In this document: positions 34,831 to 47,300 of the stretch, one piece after another
Numbering within the stretch: the stretch's first letter is position 1
Layout: each line of letters begins with the position of its first letter
Assembly (NCBI GenBank): GCA_027943335.1
Contig: BSBK01002159.1
Location: forward strand, 310,001 to 374,000
Length of the DNA stretch: 64,000 nucleotides
Source: Chamaecyparis obtusa
Taxonomy: Eukaryota; Streptophyta; Pinopsida; Cupressales; Cupressaceae
Direction: 5' to 3'
The notes under the pieces: model-generated
Seen by the model: only the letters and a program-made list of their open reading frames with translations
What the model was told of the DNA's origin: nothing
Databases searched by the model: none
Made by a program: the position numbers and the translations under genes

Positions 34831-36425
34831 ATGTGCCAAGTAGGGAGCCTTGTGGCTTTTTGAAAGAATACACACATGAAGATCCCCTGATAAGTGCACA
34901 TAAATTATGTCTTGCTATCTCAAAAATCCTAGGAAATCCAAGGAATATCCTAAGAGTTGACCCTCCAAAGGTCTTCCCGATTCTATTTCTGCCTTTACCT
35001 CCCAAAACCAAGAATCGGAAGTGAGTGCCTCTCTTATTTGTTTCTCCAATTCTGTACTCAAAGAAAGTGACAACAAACCATGTTTTCACCTACTCAAAGC
35101 ATCTTCCACCACATTCATCTTCCCTTGGATGTACTTAACCTTTAAATCATATTCGCATAAGAATTCCATCCACCTGTGTTGTCTAGCATTGAGGTTTGGT
35201 AGAGAGAAGATATACTCAAGACTTCGATGATCTATATGGAGTTCAAATGTATGAACCAACCGAAAGTGCCTCTATTTTACTAAGGCATGAACCACTGCTA
35301 CTAGCTCCAAATCGTGGGTGGGATAGTTGAGCTCATAGTCTTTGAGCTTCCTAGATTCATAAGTAAAAACTTATCCTTCTTGCATAAGGACTACCCCAAT
35401 CCCTTCTAGTGGGGCATCTGTACATACCACGAAGTTTTCTGAAGGTTTGGGGACTACCAAGATTAGAGCACTAGTTAATATTTCTTTCAAGCATTGGAAG
35501 GCGGCCTCACACTTTTCTAACCGTAAAAAATTCTTCCCTTTCCTTTGCAAGGAAGTGATGGGATGATCTATATGGGAGAAATCCCTAACAAATCATCTAT
35601 AATAACCAGCTAGCCCCATAAAGATGTGAACTTCAGGGACGTTAGTCAGAGTTGGCCACTACACTATGGCTTGAATTTTGGCTGGATCAATAGTGATGCC
35701 ATCTCCTGAGATGATGTTTCCAAGATACTTAACCTCTATCTGAAAGAATTCACACTTCTCTGAATTGGCATAAAGTTGATTTTCTCTAAGGTACTGCAAT
35801 ACTTAGCGAAGATGAATCTCATGTTCTTCAGGAGTTCTACAGAAAACTAAGATGTCATCCAAGAAAAATATCACAAATCTATCCAAATAAGTTTTGAAAA
35901 CCACATTCATCAAACACATAAATACAAAGGGAGCATTTGTCAGTCCAAATGGTACCACAGTGAACTCATAGTAGCCATATCTATTACAGAAAGTTGTTTG
36001 ATGAATATCAGCTTCCCAAATTCTGAGTTGACAATATCTTGACTTGAGATCAATGTTTGAAAATATTTTTTCCCCTTTCATTTCATCAAATAGATTGTCA
36101 ATGTGGGGTAAAGGATACCAATTTTTTATTTTGACTTTATTGAGTCGACAATAGTTAATGCACAATCGGAGAGAACCATCTTTCTTATTCGTAAATATTA
36201 CTAGTGCACCCCATGGTGACACATTGGGTCTAATAAACCATTTTTCCAAAAGCCCTTCCAACTAAAGCTTAAGTTCCCCAAGTTCCTATGTGGTCATATG
36301 GTATAGAGTCTTGGAGATAGGTTCTACTCCTGGCACTAACTCAATTAGGAAGTCAATGTCCCTCTTGGGTGGCATTCCTTGTATTTCCTTGGGAAAAACA
36401 TCCAAAAAATCATGTAATAGGGGAT
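34831..36425 (-). pseudogene. Large chromovirus pol: reverse transcriptase and RNase H
   Basis: The segment begins HPLLHDFLDVFPKEIQGMPP next to the inner element. RT motifs follow: [16 protein letters not shown] (about 36190), [19 protein letters not shown] and FFLDDILVF (about 35850; FLDD in place of the usual YLDD). RNase H follows with VVCTDAPLEGIGVVLMQ (about 35420), FTYESRKLKDYELNYPTHDLE and LHIDHRSLEYI, ending GKMNVVEDALSR (about 35100). A run of about 152 open codons (36261-35803) covers the RT core; other parts are cut by stops. Confidence 0.85.
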
Positions 36426-36430
36426 GATCT

Positions 36431-37094
36431 TGATGCAAGGGAAGATTCAAAAGGGGCCAAATAATGGCACACCCTAATGATCTAGCCTGCTCAACAACAC
36501 ACAGAAGCAATTTCAACAACAAAGTGAGAGAGAATGCAAGATCTTTCTTATATTTTCATGAAATAGAATCATACATGCCGGGCTGTAAGGCCTTCCCAGT
36601 TATGGCCTAATATTATGATGAATTACAGAAGTCCTCAAACATGTGAGGATCTATCAGAAATATCCAATCTAAACTCCTCTATCCTCTATCAAAACTGACT
36701 CCCTAAAGTCTAACTAAACAACTACATTTATACAAGAGGCTATTGAACTGATTCGGCCTTCAGATCCATAATCAACAGATGAAATGGTTAGATCTGGGAC
36801 CAAACACTTCCCAATGATTAAATTCATGACCTATAATGAGTGCACAAGTCAGCCTCAATAGAAACTCAAAATAAACTACTCGGTAAACAAGGATGACCGA
36901 GAAACAGACAAGCATCACCGAGTGCTAGTGAAACAATCGACTGCCTAGGAGATAACTGACCATCCTCGGTAACCAAAGGAAACTGACCAACTACTGACCA
37001 ACTCAATTAAAGTAGGAACTAAGAAACACAGACAAACTTCAAATTCTTTTTGGTGACACAGAATTTGCCAAGGACCCAAGATGCTCCTGCATCA
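36431..37094 (-). mobile_element. 3' LTR of the 5.95-kb chromovirus
   Basis: This 664-bp LTR starts on the + strand TGATGCAAGGGAAG and ends GCTCCTGCATCA. It aligns along its length with 41714-42380. It contains several ACCGAG/CTCGGT words (36876-36980), some of them altered in the other copy. Confidence 0.9.
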
Positions 37095-37099
37095 GACAC

Positions 37100-38619
37100 C
37101 TGGGGTTATTTTGAAATGATTCTCTAAATCATTTGGTAGGTATGATCTGATCTGCATCCAACTCAGATTGTGAAATCCATGAGCTGTCTTCCTCCGGTCT
37201 AATCTTCCACTTTACCAGATATTGCATATACTACTTTCCTATTGTACTTTTGCCAACTCTTTACTTCAGAATCTACTCAATCTCTTCATTCTGCTTCATA
37301 GGATATTTTGTCGGTATTGTCTTTTATTCACCAAGTTTATGATACTCATACAAATTAGTAATGTTTAAAATAGGTGATATGTCCATGTCAATAGGTAACT
37401 CAATCTCATATGCATTTCCACTATCAAATTTCCTCAAAATTTTGCAAGGTCCAAACTTCTTCATCTTTAGCTTTCCATATGTTCCAATAGGAAACTGGTA
37501 TTTCTTCAAATCAACCATCAATTCATCACCAACATCAAAAATTTTATGTCTCCTTGATCTGTCAGCTCTATCTTTGTATTTCTGATTACTGTCCTCTAGC
37601 TTCAGCTTCACATCTTCATGCAATGTCTTCATGTACTCAACAAATTTTACTCCTTCAACACTTCTCTTATTTTCATCAGCAATGTCTTTCAAATCAGATA
37701 TACCTCTCGGTTGTATGCCATTCACAATATCAAATGGTGTTTTTCCAGTACTCCTATTCACTGAATTATTGTATGCAAACTCTGTTCGTGCCAACATAGA
37801 ATTCCAATTACTCAATGTGTCTCCAACTAAACATATCAAAAGATTTCCCAAACTTCTGATCACAACTTCAGTCTGTCCATCGGTTTGTGGGTGAAATGTA
37901 GAACTATATTTCATCTCAGTGCCAAATTTATTCCAAAGGGTCTTCCAAAAGTATCCAACAAACTTATTGTCTCAGTCAGAGATAATACTCCTTGGTAATC
38001 CATGTAATCTGACAATTTCCTTAAAGAAAAGATCTGCTACATGTACTACATCTGATGTCTTTCAACAAGGTATAAAATGTGCCATCTTAGAAAATATATC
38101 TACCACAACAAATATAGAACCATTACCTCTTACTGTCTTCGGTAAGCCAAGAACAAAATCCATACTGATATCAATCCAAGGTTTCTCAAGTACAACAATT
38201 GGTGTATACAATCAAGTATTCTAACTTACTCCTTTTTCCACTTGACAAACTCCACAACTTTTCATAAATTTCTGAACGTCTTTATACAACCGTGGCCAAA
38301 AGTATTTCTCCTTAAGCAAATTCCATGTTTTATCAATACTAAAATGTCTAGCCAAACCACTACTATGTTTCTCTTTTATCAGATTAGTTCTCATTACTCC
38401 TCTCGGTATACATAACTGAATACCTTTAAACAACATACCTTCCTGAATAAAATATTCATCCCATTTAGTATCTTGTTGATCTTGAATAGGTGCTCTGCAC
38501 TTTCTCCATGGCTCAGAAAAATCAGGATCACTTTCATACAAATCTTTCATCTCATCAAAACCAAGAACTTTAATTTTCATCTCAGTCATCAAGGATCTTC
38601 TTCTACTCAATGCATCAAC
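37100..38619 (-). pseudogene. Small chromovirus integrase and chromodomain
   Basis: The HHCC zinc region spans HSSGLARHFSIDKTW to MKSCGVCQ (about 38360-38240). The catalytic core has [11 protein letters not shown], an IISD motif followed by a stop, and TDGQTEVVIRSLGNLL with the Glu (about 37870). The 196-codon open end (37914-37324) includes FAYNNSVNRSTGKTPFDIV and FDVGDELMVDLKKYQFP, then YEIELPIDMDISPILN. After stops, a chromodomain reads RVGKST, YMQYLVKWK, RPEEDSSWISQSELD (about 37260-37150). The chromodomain is the family's heterochromatin-targeting module. Confidence 0.9.
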
Positions 38620-39749
38620 AACTCGGTTAGTAACTCCACTCTTATGCTTTATCACAAATGTGTAACTCTACAAATACTCAACCCATTGCATATGTATCTG
38701 ATTTAATTTATTCTGACTACCCAAATACTGTAAAGCCTTATGATCAGTATACAACACAAACTCACTTGGTATCAAATAGTGTCTCCATTTCTTCAATGCT
38801 TGAACAATAGCATAGAATTCCTGATCATACACAAAATATTTCCTTCTAGCATCATTCAACTTTTCACTAAAGAAAGCAATAGGTTTACCTTCTTGACTCA
38901 ACACAGCTCCAATTGCACTTCCACTTGCATCACATTCCACTTGAAATACCTTAATGAAATCAGGTAATGCCAATTTAGGTAATTCAGCAACCTTCTGCTT
39001 TAGAGTCTCAAAACTTCTATTAGCTCCATGTGTGCACTTGAATTCCCTTTTATCTCCTCTCATAGTCTTAGTCATAGCATTACAAATTGAACTGAAATTC
39101 CTTATGAACTTTTGATAAAAACTTGTCAAAACATGAAATGATCTTACCTCACTAGCATTCACAGGTTTAGGCCAATTCAAAATAGCTTCAACCTTTTCAG
39201 GATCCATCTTCAATCCATCAGCTGAGATCACAAATCCCAAATACACAATCTCCTCTTTCATGAATGAACACTTTTTCAGATTTATCAGCAACTTTTTCTC
39301 TTTCAATCTTTGTAAAACTTTTCTAACATGCAACAAATGTTCTTTTCCAGTCTTATTGAATATCAGAATGTCATCAAGATATACAATCACAAACTTACCC
39401 AAGAATTTCTTCAAAACTTCATTCATCAACCTCATAAAAGTACTCGGTGCATTAGTTAAACCAAAAGGCATAACCAACCACTCATACAAACCTTCTTTTG
39501 TCTTGAAAGTAGTCTTCCATTCATTAGCTTCTCTAATTCTAACATGTGATATCCACTTTTCAAATCAATTTTGGTAAAATATTTCGCTCCAATCAAACTA
39601 TCCATTATATCATCCATTCTTGGTATAGGAAACCTATACTTCACTATTATCCTATTGCTTGCTCTGGAATTAGTACACATTCTCCATTCTCCATTCTTCT
39701 TAGGTGCCAATATAGTAGGTACTACATAAGGACTCAAACTTTATCTGAT
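38620..39749 (-). pseudogene. Small chromovirus reverse transcriptase and RNase H
   Basis: RT begins YVVPTILAPKKNGEWRMC and FTKIDLKSGYH (about 39560). There a one-base frameshift (near 39545) pushes the next stretch into another frame, resumed as [14 protein letters not shown] (about 39480). The catalytic VIVYLDDILIF is intact (about 39390), with LGFVISADGLKMDPEKVEAI after it. RNase H follows with [19 protein letters not shown] (about 38940), [35 protein letters not shown] and LYTDHKALQYL. A long open run of 273 codons (39489-38671) covers most of this. Confidence 0.9.
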
Positions 39750-40639
39750 CAAACCTTTCTCCAACAACTCTTGAATTTGTCAGTTCAATTCCTAATTCTC
39801 AGTAGGTGTTAACTGATGAGGTGCCTTATTCAGTAAACTAGCTCTAGGTATTAGATCTATACAATGATCAATGCTTCTTTTTGGTGGAAAACCATCAGGT
39901 ACATTATCAAAAATGATTTCACTATACTTGGTGAGCAACTTATCAATCTCCTCAGGAACACTATCCTCTATTTTCTTACTCGGTTTGTTAGGAATCATAG
40001 AAAAACATACATCATTCCTTTTTAAATCCTTCACAAACTTTCAGCCTTCCGTCAAGCAAACTTTCACAGATGTGCAAACATTACTAACATGTTCTTCCAT
40101 CAAAGGTAACAAGATTTGTTTCTTTCCATCAGCCACAATAGTATACTTATGCAATCTTCTATCATATATAGCATGTCTATCATATTGTCAAGGTCTACTC
40201 AACAAAATATGACAACAATCCATAGGCATGATATCACACAACACCTTATCATAGTACTTTCCAATTTTCAAATTCACATAACATTGTTCACTTACCAAGA
40301 GCGTATGTTCATTCTTGATCCATGAAATTTGATAGGGCTTCGGATGTTCCAACCTTTCCAATGGAAACTTTGTGACCATTTCCTTAGATACCATATTCTT
40401 GGAGCTACCATTGTCAATGATTACCTTCTAAAATTTATCAGAAACTCTACATCTGGTCTTGAACAAACTTTTCCTTACCGGATCTTCCTTTTCACTTTCA
40501 TTCCACAGTGCTCTTCTTACCATCAAGTTATTTTCCTTCTCAGGTTCATTTGGTGATTCTTCTTGCACCAAAGCATTTCTATCACTACCAGCCTTCTTAC
40601 TTGCATGTGTACACTCAAAAGATCTATGTCCTTCTTCTA
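39750..40639 (-). pseudogene. Small chromovirus protease and RT linker
   Basis: The protease core KVIIDNGSSKNMVSKEMV (about 40430-40380) has Asn where the catalytic DSGSS has Ser. LEHPKPYQISWIKNEHTLLV and IGKYYDKVLCDIMPMDCCHIL follow, the usual retropepsin second half in this family. The linker ends EIIFDNVPDGFPPKRSIDH, just ahead of the RT. Three stops lie in the frame. The protease would cut the Gag-Pol precursor. Confidence 0.8.
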
Positions 40640-41579
40640 CACAATTGTAACAAGTTCCTTAGAGACTTCCTCTATTATAACCACCTCGGTAGTTATTGTC
40701 TCTTCCTTTAGATGAACTTTCACCTTTCCACTTGGTCTTGTCTTTATCTAGATTTGTCTTTTTAGGTTCAGATCTACCATTTTCACCATTAGATCTACCT
40801 CTTCCTCTAGGGAATCTACCACCTCTTCCTCTTTGTCTCTGCTCATGTCTCTTGTTCAATATTGCCTTGGCTTTTAATGCAAATTGATAAGCCTCTTCAA
40901 TGTTCTCCAATTTGACCAAACTAATTTCCTCTTGGATGGAAACTATCAAACAATTTAGGTATCTAGCAATTCTTTCCACATCATCTTCATCATGTCCAGA
41001 TCTGATATCTAATCTATAGAATTCCTTAGTATATTCCTTTACCGAGCTATATTTCTACCTCAGACTTTCCATTTGCCAAACCAGGTTAATCTGATAATCA
41101 TAGGGTAAGAATATTCCTTTTAATTTATTCACCATCTTATTCCATACCTTGATTTTGTCTTTGCCCTTCCTCTTCCTATCTAGTTGCAGATGATCCCACC
41201 ATAAGGATGCATGACTTTTGAACTTTTTGCTTGCAATCTTCACTTTCTTGTCTAGAGGAATGTTTTCATATTCAAAATAATTTTCCATCTTGGTGATCCA
41301 ATCCACCAATTCATCAGAGTCCAATTTTCCACCATACTCAGGAGGATTGAAATGTGGTGTCGACTTCACACTTGTCAAAGCCTTCAAAAATCTTTCTTCA
41401 CCTTGATCCATCACAGGTGCAGGTTCTGCATTCACCTGTTCTTCCTCAACTTCATCATCATTAACATCTTCAATATGTATGCCTCTTCTTTGGGCTGTTT
41501 CAATAGCTTCTAACCTAGCAGTAATCTACCTTAGCATATCTGCCAATCCTGGATCTGCATCTCGCCTCCCACGAACCAT
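40640..41579 (-). pseudogene. Small chromovirus gag with zinc knuckle
   Basis: The start is the ATG at 41579-41577 (MVRGRRDADPGLADML), chosen because the sister copy starts the same way. Stops follow at about 41527 and 41055. The capsid block has FNPPEYGGKLDSDELVDWI, MENYFEYENI and ASLWWDHL, the usual gypsy gag pattern. Then come VKEYTKEFYRLDIRSG, an RG-rich basic stretch (RGRGGRFPRGRGRS, about 40820) and the knuckle CYNCVEEGHRSFEC (about 40640). Gag packages element RNA. Confidence 0.85.
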
Positions 41580-41696
41580 TTGACAACCCTCTATAATTGT
41601 AGGTTAGATCACAATCTGCTACCCCACAACAATCAACTAGGGCTTCTCAAGAGGAACCTACAAACCTAGATCCATAGACCTATATCAAGATCTCAC

Positions 41697-41711
41697 CTCG
41701 CTATGATACCA
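41697..41711 (-). other. Primer-binding site of the 5.95-kb chromovirus
   Basis: On the - strand TGGTATCATAGCGAG lies two bases from the LTR end. Its first twelve bases differ from TGGTATCAGAGC at one position (initiator tRNA-Met type). Confidence 0.8.
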
Positions 41712-41713
41712 CC

Positions 41714-42380
41714 TAATGCACGGGTAGAGTCAAAAGGGGCCAAACAATGGCGCACCCTAATGATCCAGCCTGCTCAACAACACAAGAAAGCAATTTCAAT
41801 AACAAAGTGAGAGAGAGAGAATACAAGATCTTTCTTATATTTTAATCAAGTAGAATCATACATGTCAGGCTGTAAGGCCTTCCTGGTTATGGCTTGATAT
41901 TACAATGAATTATAGAATTCCTCAAACATGAGAGGATCAATCAGAAATCTCCAATCTAAACTCCTCTATCTTCTATCAAAACTGACTCCCTAAACTCTAA
42001 CCAAACAACTACATTTATACAAGAGGCTACTGAACTGAGTCGGCCTTCATATCCACAATCAATAGAAGAAATGGTTAGATCTGGGACCACACGCTTCCCA
42101 ATGATTAAATCTATGACCCATAATGAATGCACAAGTCAGCCTCAATAGAAACTCAAAATGAACTACTTGGTAAGAAAGGATGATTGAGCAATAGAAAAGC
42201 ATCATCGAGTGCCAGTGAAACAACCAACTACCCAAGAGATAATCAACCATCCTCGATAACCAAAGGAAACTGACCAAATACCGACCAACTTGATCAAATT
42301 AGGAACTGAGAAACACAGACAAACTTCAAATTCTTTTTGGTGACATAGGATTGCCAAGGACTAGAGATGCTCCTACATCA
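41714..42380 (-). mobile_element. 5' LTR of the 5.95-kb chromovirus
   Basis: This 667-bp LTR starts on the + strand TAATGCACGGG (first TG changed to TA) and ends TCCTACATCA. Two bases separate it from the primer-binding site. Differences from the 3' LTR are scattered substitutions and small indels. Confidence 0.9.
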
Positions 42381-42385
42381 GATCT

Positions 42386-44200
42386 AGTGATACATGCATA
42401 CTTTCTCCTCTGTCTAAGTCCTCCACTAAGACTAAAAACAATTGGCATCCTTTGTGCATGCACCATTTGAGTTTCATCAAAAAAATCATGCGGAGGGAGA
42501 TGGGTCGTTGCATCCCAACAATCTTCTTAGTTTCCCCTAAATAATCTGAACATTGAATTTTTTTGTTCCTACATTCCAAAATGGCTTTGTGAGCATCTAA
42601 CCAATCCATACCTAGAACTACTCCATACGAGCCTAAAGGAATCACTCAAATATATACTAGGGTGGAGAAGGGTCCTACCCCTAACTTGAAACTCTAGACA
42701 CAAGAGTCGAAGGATATTCTTTCCTAGGAGGCTAGCTCAACCTGCTATCTATATTCCTACCTTACTGCTATTAGCCCACTCTACTCTACTAAAGAAGGAG
42801 AAATAAAGGAATCTGTTGCTCCTGAATCAAATAGAATAGTGGTAGAGATACCCGCTAACAAACTTGGGGTTTAGATGACTAATTCCTGATGTTCAACATA
42901 CCTATGGTATAGTTTGGTAAATACTTGTTGAGTTCTACCCCCATCCCCCACTGTGGGTTCTAAAGCAGCATGCCTATAGGTTGGAGTAGATTTCTAAGGA
43001 TAGTTTACTGCAATATGTCTGTGTTGGCCACAAGAGTAGCATCCTGTATTCTTAACAAAATTTATTCTTGCAGAAGGTGCACTAGACTATTTATAGCTAC
43101 CCCAGCTAGAACTCTAAGGTATACTTTGAGCTGGTTGAGAGTTCAAATATCTCTTAGCACGCTGCTAGTCGCGAGAATTATTTGACTAACAACCTCAATT
43201 TTTGTTGTTGTTATTGTTGTTGTTGTATTGAAATTTCCTTTTTTGATGGTTTTGACTACCTTTAAATGAAGAAGGATAGTTTCTAGGACCAAGTATTCCA
43301 TGAGCTTGGATCCCTTTGAATCCTATCCTAGTCTAAGAGGCATTACTTCCTTGGCCACTTGTCTAACCTCCTAAACCCAAGGCCACATTCTTTTCCATAA
43401 TATGGGCCTTAATGACTACATCATTAACTGTATGAAGTTCAATCATTCGTACGATGTTGGCCAATCGACTATTGAGGCCTCTAAGGAAGTGTTGAGTAAG
43501 CATGGGTTCATCATCTTTATATCTTGAGTATGGATTGAGTTCTAAGAACCGTCACTCATAATCATCAATTGACATAGTTAAATTCCTTAAGTTGTGAACC
43601 TCTTCAGCTCTTTCCCGCCTCTAGTGGTCAGAAAGAAATCGGGCTTAGAAGAGTTCTAGGAATAGTTCCCATGAAAGGGTGGTTATATCAATGTAAAGTT
43701 TCTCTTTCTCTATTTCTCACCAAGTGGATGCAAAATTTCTAAGGTGAATGACTGAAAACCAAGCCTTAGTATTTCTGCTATAAGGATGCATGGAAAATAG
43801 CCTTTCTAAATCCAGTAGCCAAGTCTCGACACTGGATCTACCTTGAGTTCCCTTAAATGGGTTAGTCTTAGTCCTAAGGAGGTCTTACATGGGGGAATCA
43901 CACAAAGAATCCTCTTCCACTACCTGATCTATCCTCCTAGGGATCCTTTCTCTTTCCTTACGGTGAGTGGAATTAGCCTCCCCATGGTGACCCCTATCCT
44001 GACCTGCATCTATCCTTTGTAGTATCTGTTGTAACAGTTCTTGTACTTGAGCACCGTGAGAACCTCCCAAGTGGTTATCAGATTTATCCCCCCTACCTTC
44101 TCCCCCATAATGTTCTTCTTCCTAAGAACTTTCTTGATTAGATCTAGGAGGGGTATTTTGGGCACCTCCCCTTCTACCATGGGTCATAGGAGGCATCCTA
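42386..44200 (-). pseudogene. Large chromovirus gag, zinc knuckle and protease
   Basis: From the 5' side: a Gln/Arg-rich N terminus (VQELLQQILQRIDAGQ, about 44045), a capsid block with WLLDLERLFSMHPYSR and VHNLRNLTMSIDDYERRFLEL (about 43600), an Asn run coded by a GTT repeat, and a CCHC knuckle CYSCGQHRHIAVNYP (about 43030) whose last Cys is Tyr. The aspartic protease motif FDSGATDSFIS (about 42835) is intact, followed by GSYGVVLGMDWLDAHKA. The frame runs to VSLDL at the GATCT site, where the inner element enters. Many stops interrupt it. Confidence 0.85.
43199..43230. repeat. GTT-type trinucleotide repeat in gag
   Basis: A TTTGTTGTTGTTATTGTTG-like run lies within the gag pseudogene and encodes an Asn stretch on the - strand. 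It has one imperfect unit. Confidence 0.85.
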
Positions 44201-44324
44201 GACATAAGTAACAAGAAGGATAAGTTTAAGGGTCCTAGTCCAATTCTAGTTTAAGTTTTCCTTAAAGAACCATAAGTTTAAACAATGTGAGCCAAATTAC
44301 CAGAGCCCAAAGTAGCAACTTAGT

Positions 44325-44336
44325 GCTCTGATACTA
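44325..44336 (-). other. Primer-binding site of the 17.9-kb element
   Basis: On the - strand TAGTATCAGAGC lies four bases inside the LTR end. It is a one-mismatch form of TGGTATCAGAGC, the initiator tRNA-Met site. Confidence 0.8.
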
Positions 44337-44340
44337 AATA

Positions 44341-47300
44341 TGTCATGGCCTGCAAGGGAACCGGGTAAGAGCATAAAGATTCTCTTAGGAAAGAAAACCT
44401 ATGTAATGAACTATGAATTTTTTTTTCAAACTTTAAAAGATTTACATGCATACTAACATAAGAAAAGTTTAACTTAGATTCCTCCCATGGTTCCCTACTA
44501 GGATACTAACCATCCATTTAAGTTTCTTTTTAAATGTACTAACAACTTAAACCAACTATATCATAACATTTGAAGATCCTAAGAAGCAAACATAATGCTT
44601 TCTTTTAGATTTTTGACTTGACATTTAAATCCATCGATACTCCTAAGGTTTCCTTTTTAACAACATAGAATTTGAATTAATAATCACATCTAAATTCTTA
44701 ATTTAATAATTTGAGCCATTACATACATGAAATCATCACATTTGATTTACTATCCTTTCTTAACCATCAATAAGGTACAACATACCACTTTACATGAAAA
44801 CTTATGAAATCCCTTTTCTTTTCCAGCAAACATGATTTATATAAAGTTCACATTTTCCCTTTTTCTTTTCTCTAAATCTACCCATTCCAAGATACATCAA
44901 TTTGAGATACATTAAATATTACATTTCATTCATATCCTCTTAGGAGGTTACAATAACTTTAAATTTGATTGAAATTAATGAATGATAAGTAAGAAGTCTT
45001 CTTTCTTCAAAACTGGAACAATGTGCAAGCAAGAATCCTTAAGCACTGCAACTATAAATGGTACTGCAACTATAAATGGTACCTCGATAAAAATATTTAC
45101 CACCCAAACACGTAGATACCAAAAGGCCCACTCCCCCATGCTAGGAGATAAACACCAAATTCCACACAAGAAGAGATAACTAAGCCATTTCTAGGGTTGG
45201 GGTAACCTTTCCCAAACAATAATTAAAAAGAAGATCAAAGTACAAAACCCTTCCCAAAAGGTTTCAAGACTTGGTAGAAACTCTAAGCAACAAGCTAGGT
45301 GAGTGTCATTGCATAGCACTCACTGCTTGGGTTGTCCTAGTACTAGCCACTCTTGGCCCTAGACCCCAAGTAGGCACATGTGGAACTGAATGCCTTTTGT
45401 ATAGACAAGCGACATTCAGTCATACCTACGCATAGGTACCTTCTCCCATTCCCATCCATAGAATTTACTAGCACTAATGGCATGAGCGAGGCATTACATT
45501 TATCTTTTTACTTTTTTTTTTCCATCCCCATTAATTTAATTAGTGTTATCACTTGATTAACACAACTCATCAGTGGGTTATCTTGGTACTAGCCACTTAG
45601 GGCCCCGACCCACACTAAGAGCCACTCACCTAGTTTTATTAGGTTTTCTTCCCTTACCCAAGCATTATAAACACATAAGACATGAGTTAAAATAAGTCAT
45701 ATAATCATTCTAGAACTTACACACAAGAATAGGAATGGTTAGGAAGCCATAGGATTGCCCTAGTCCACCAAAAAACCCTAAACCCTAATCCTGATTCCTA
45801 ACCACATAATGAATCTTAAATAGGCATCTAAATGCACCATAAATCATATACCTAAAAGGAAAAGTGTGAAAAGATGCCCCGATAACACTTAGGGTTAGCC
45901 CCATATCACCCAGGAACCCTAAAACAAAAAAAATAACCAAATCCAAGGCCTAGAATGGAACTACGTAGTTGGTTCAAGAAGTTGTGTAGTAGGGCCATAA
46001 GAATATGTATTTGAGGCTTCAAGATGCATATTTGATAACATGAACTATGCGTTTGGTCTCTAGAACTGCGCAGTTGGTTAGAGACTGAGGATTTTCAAAA
46101 ATTCAACTTGCATGTTGGGTTTCAGGGTAAAACTGGGCATGATGGATGTATGGATGTAGAATCAGGGAGTAACCCAGTTGAGATCTCCCAGTTTCCCTTT
46201 GAAAATGTCCCTCAAATTTTTTCTACCTACCAAAAAAACCTACTCCAGATCTGAGAATCAAAAAGAGGTACCTAGGCTAGAATGCAACCAATGAAGGGAA
46301 ATGAAACTTTCTAAGGTCTGGAAGTACCTACAGACTTCTAAAAAATTTAAGAAGACATAAGAAAGATCCTAGGGAGTCTCCAAACTCTATCAAATACAAT
46401 AATGAATACAAATCAAAATACAATTGAAATTATAATAGTTTATGCAATAAATATATTTCAATCATAACATAATTATCCTTTTTCCTAAGCCTATCTCACT
46501 TAATAATACAGTCACAATACTATAGCATATTCACTCTCTACTCTACAAATTTATAGAATACATCAAGTAGATAGCATTCAAAAAATAAAAACAAACACTC
46601 ATATGGAGGATCATCCCAGGATAGCTCCTACCTGGAGTCCTGCGGAGAACCGTTGGAGAAGAAGGATCCTGTCAACCTTAGCCTACTTCCAACACTCCAC
46701 CAGATTCCCTCTGATTACAGACACCACCTCTTCCCAAAATACTATATCATTCAATATGATATCCTATCTAAACTATAATAAAATCTCCATAGAATTACTT
46801 TTCACCAACTCCCCTTCCCACAAGGATTCTTCCCATATAACGATTAAGGGAGTAGTTGCATGGGAAAATCAAACCGATGCAACTATCCCAACCAATAATT
46901 GGTAAAAGAGTTTACCATATATTTATTAGTAATTCAATTAAATAATTTTATTTTATTATTATTATTATTATTTAAATAAAATGCAATTATTTTCACACAC
47001 ATATTTATAGAAATATATGTACCCATATGCATACGTGTGCACCCATATGCTTATGTGTACATATATTATTAAAAACACATATTATTATTAATATCATAAA
47101 CATTTTATTATGAATATTATTTTTTAATCAAATATTAAATCGTACTTCATACAAAGTACAATAATGATATATATAGGGTAACTACTAACACAAGATGGAT
47201 CATACCATAAACACAATTTAGAGTTACCAAACACAACATCATATATTCATAAATGCAAGAAGCAATCAATAAGATCCACATAATCCAACAAACTGAGATA

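Larger units (their letters stand above)
36431..42380 (-). mobile_element. 5.95-kb chromovirus nested in the larger element
   Basis: LTRs at 36431-37094 and 41714-42380 flank a - strand gag-pol. Perfect GATCT duplications lie at 36426-36430 and 42381-42385. LTR ends form the inverted pair TGATG/CATCA. Taking the element and one GATCT out leaves the host pol frame continuous. Domains are gag, zinc knuckle, protease, RT, RNase H, integrase and a canonical C-terminal chromodomain. It carries stops, one RT frameshift and a mutated protease site, so it is inactive. A second family member lies at 49189-54642. Confidence 0.95.

Noticed and set aside
37361..40711. Many + strand frames across the small chromovirus
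   Set aside because: All are antisense shadows of gag-pol; the - strand carries ordered domains.
44982..45179. Opposed frames in the 3.6-kb LTR
   Set aside because: One includes the slippage duplication; neither is kept in the other LTR copy, so they are not genes.
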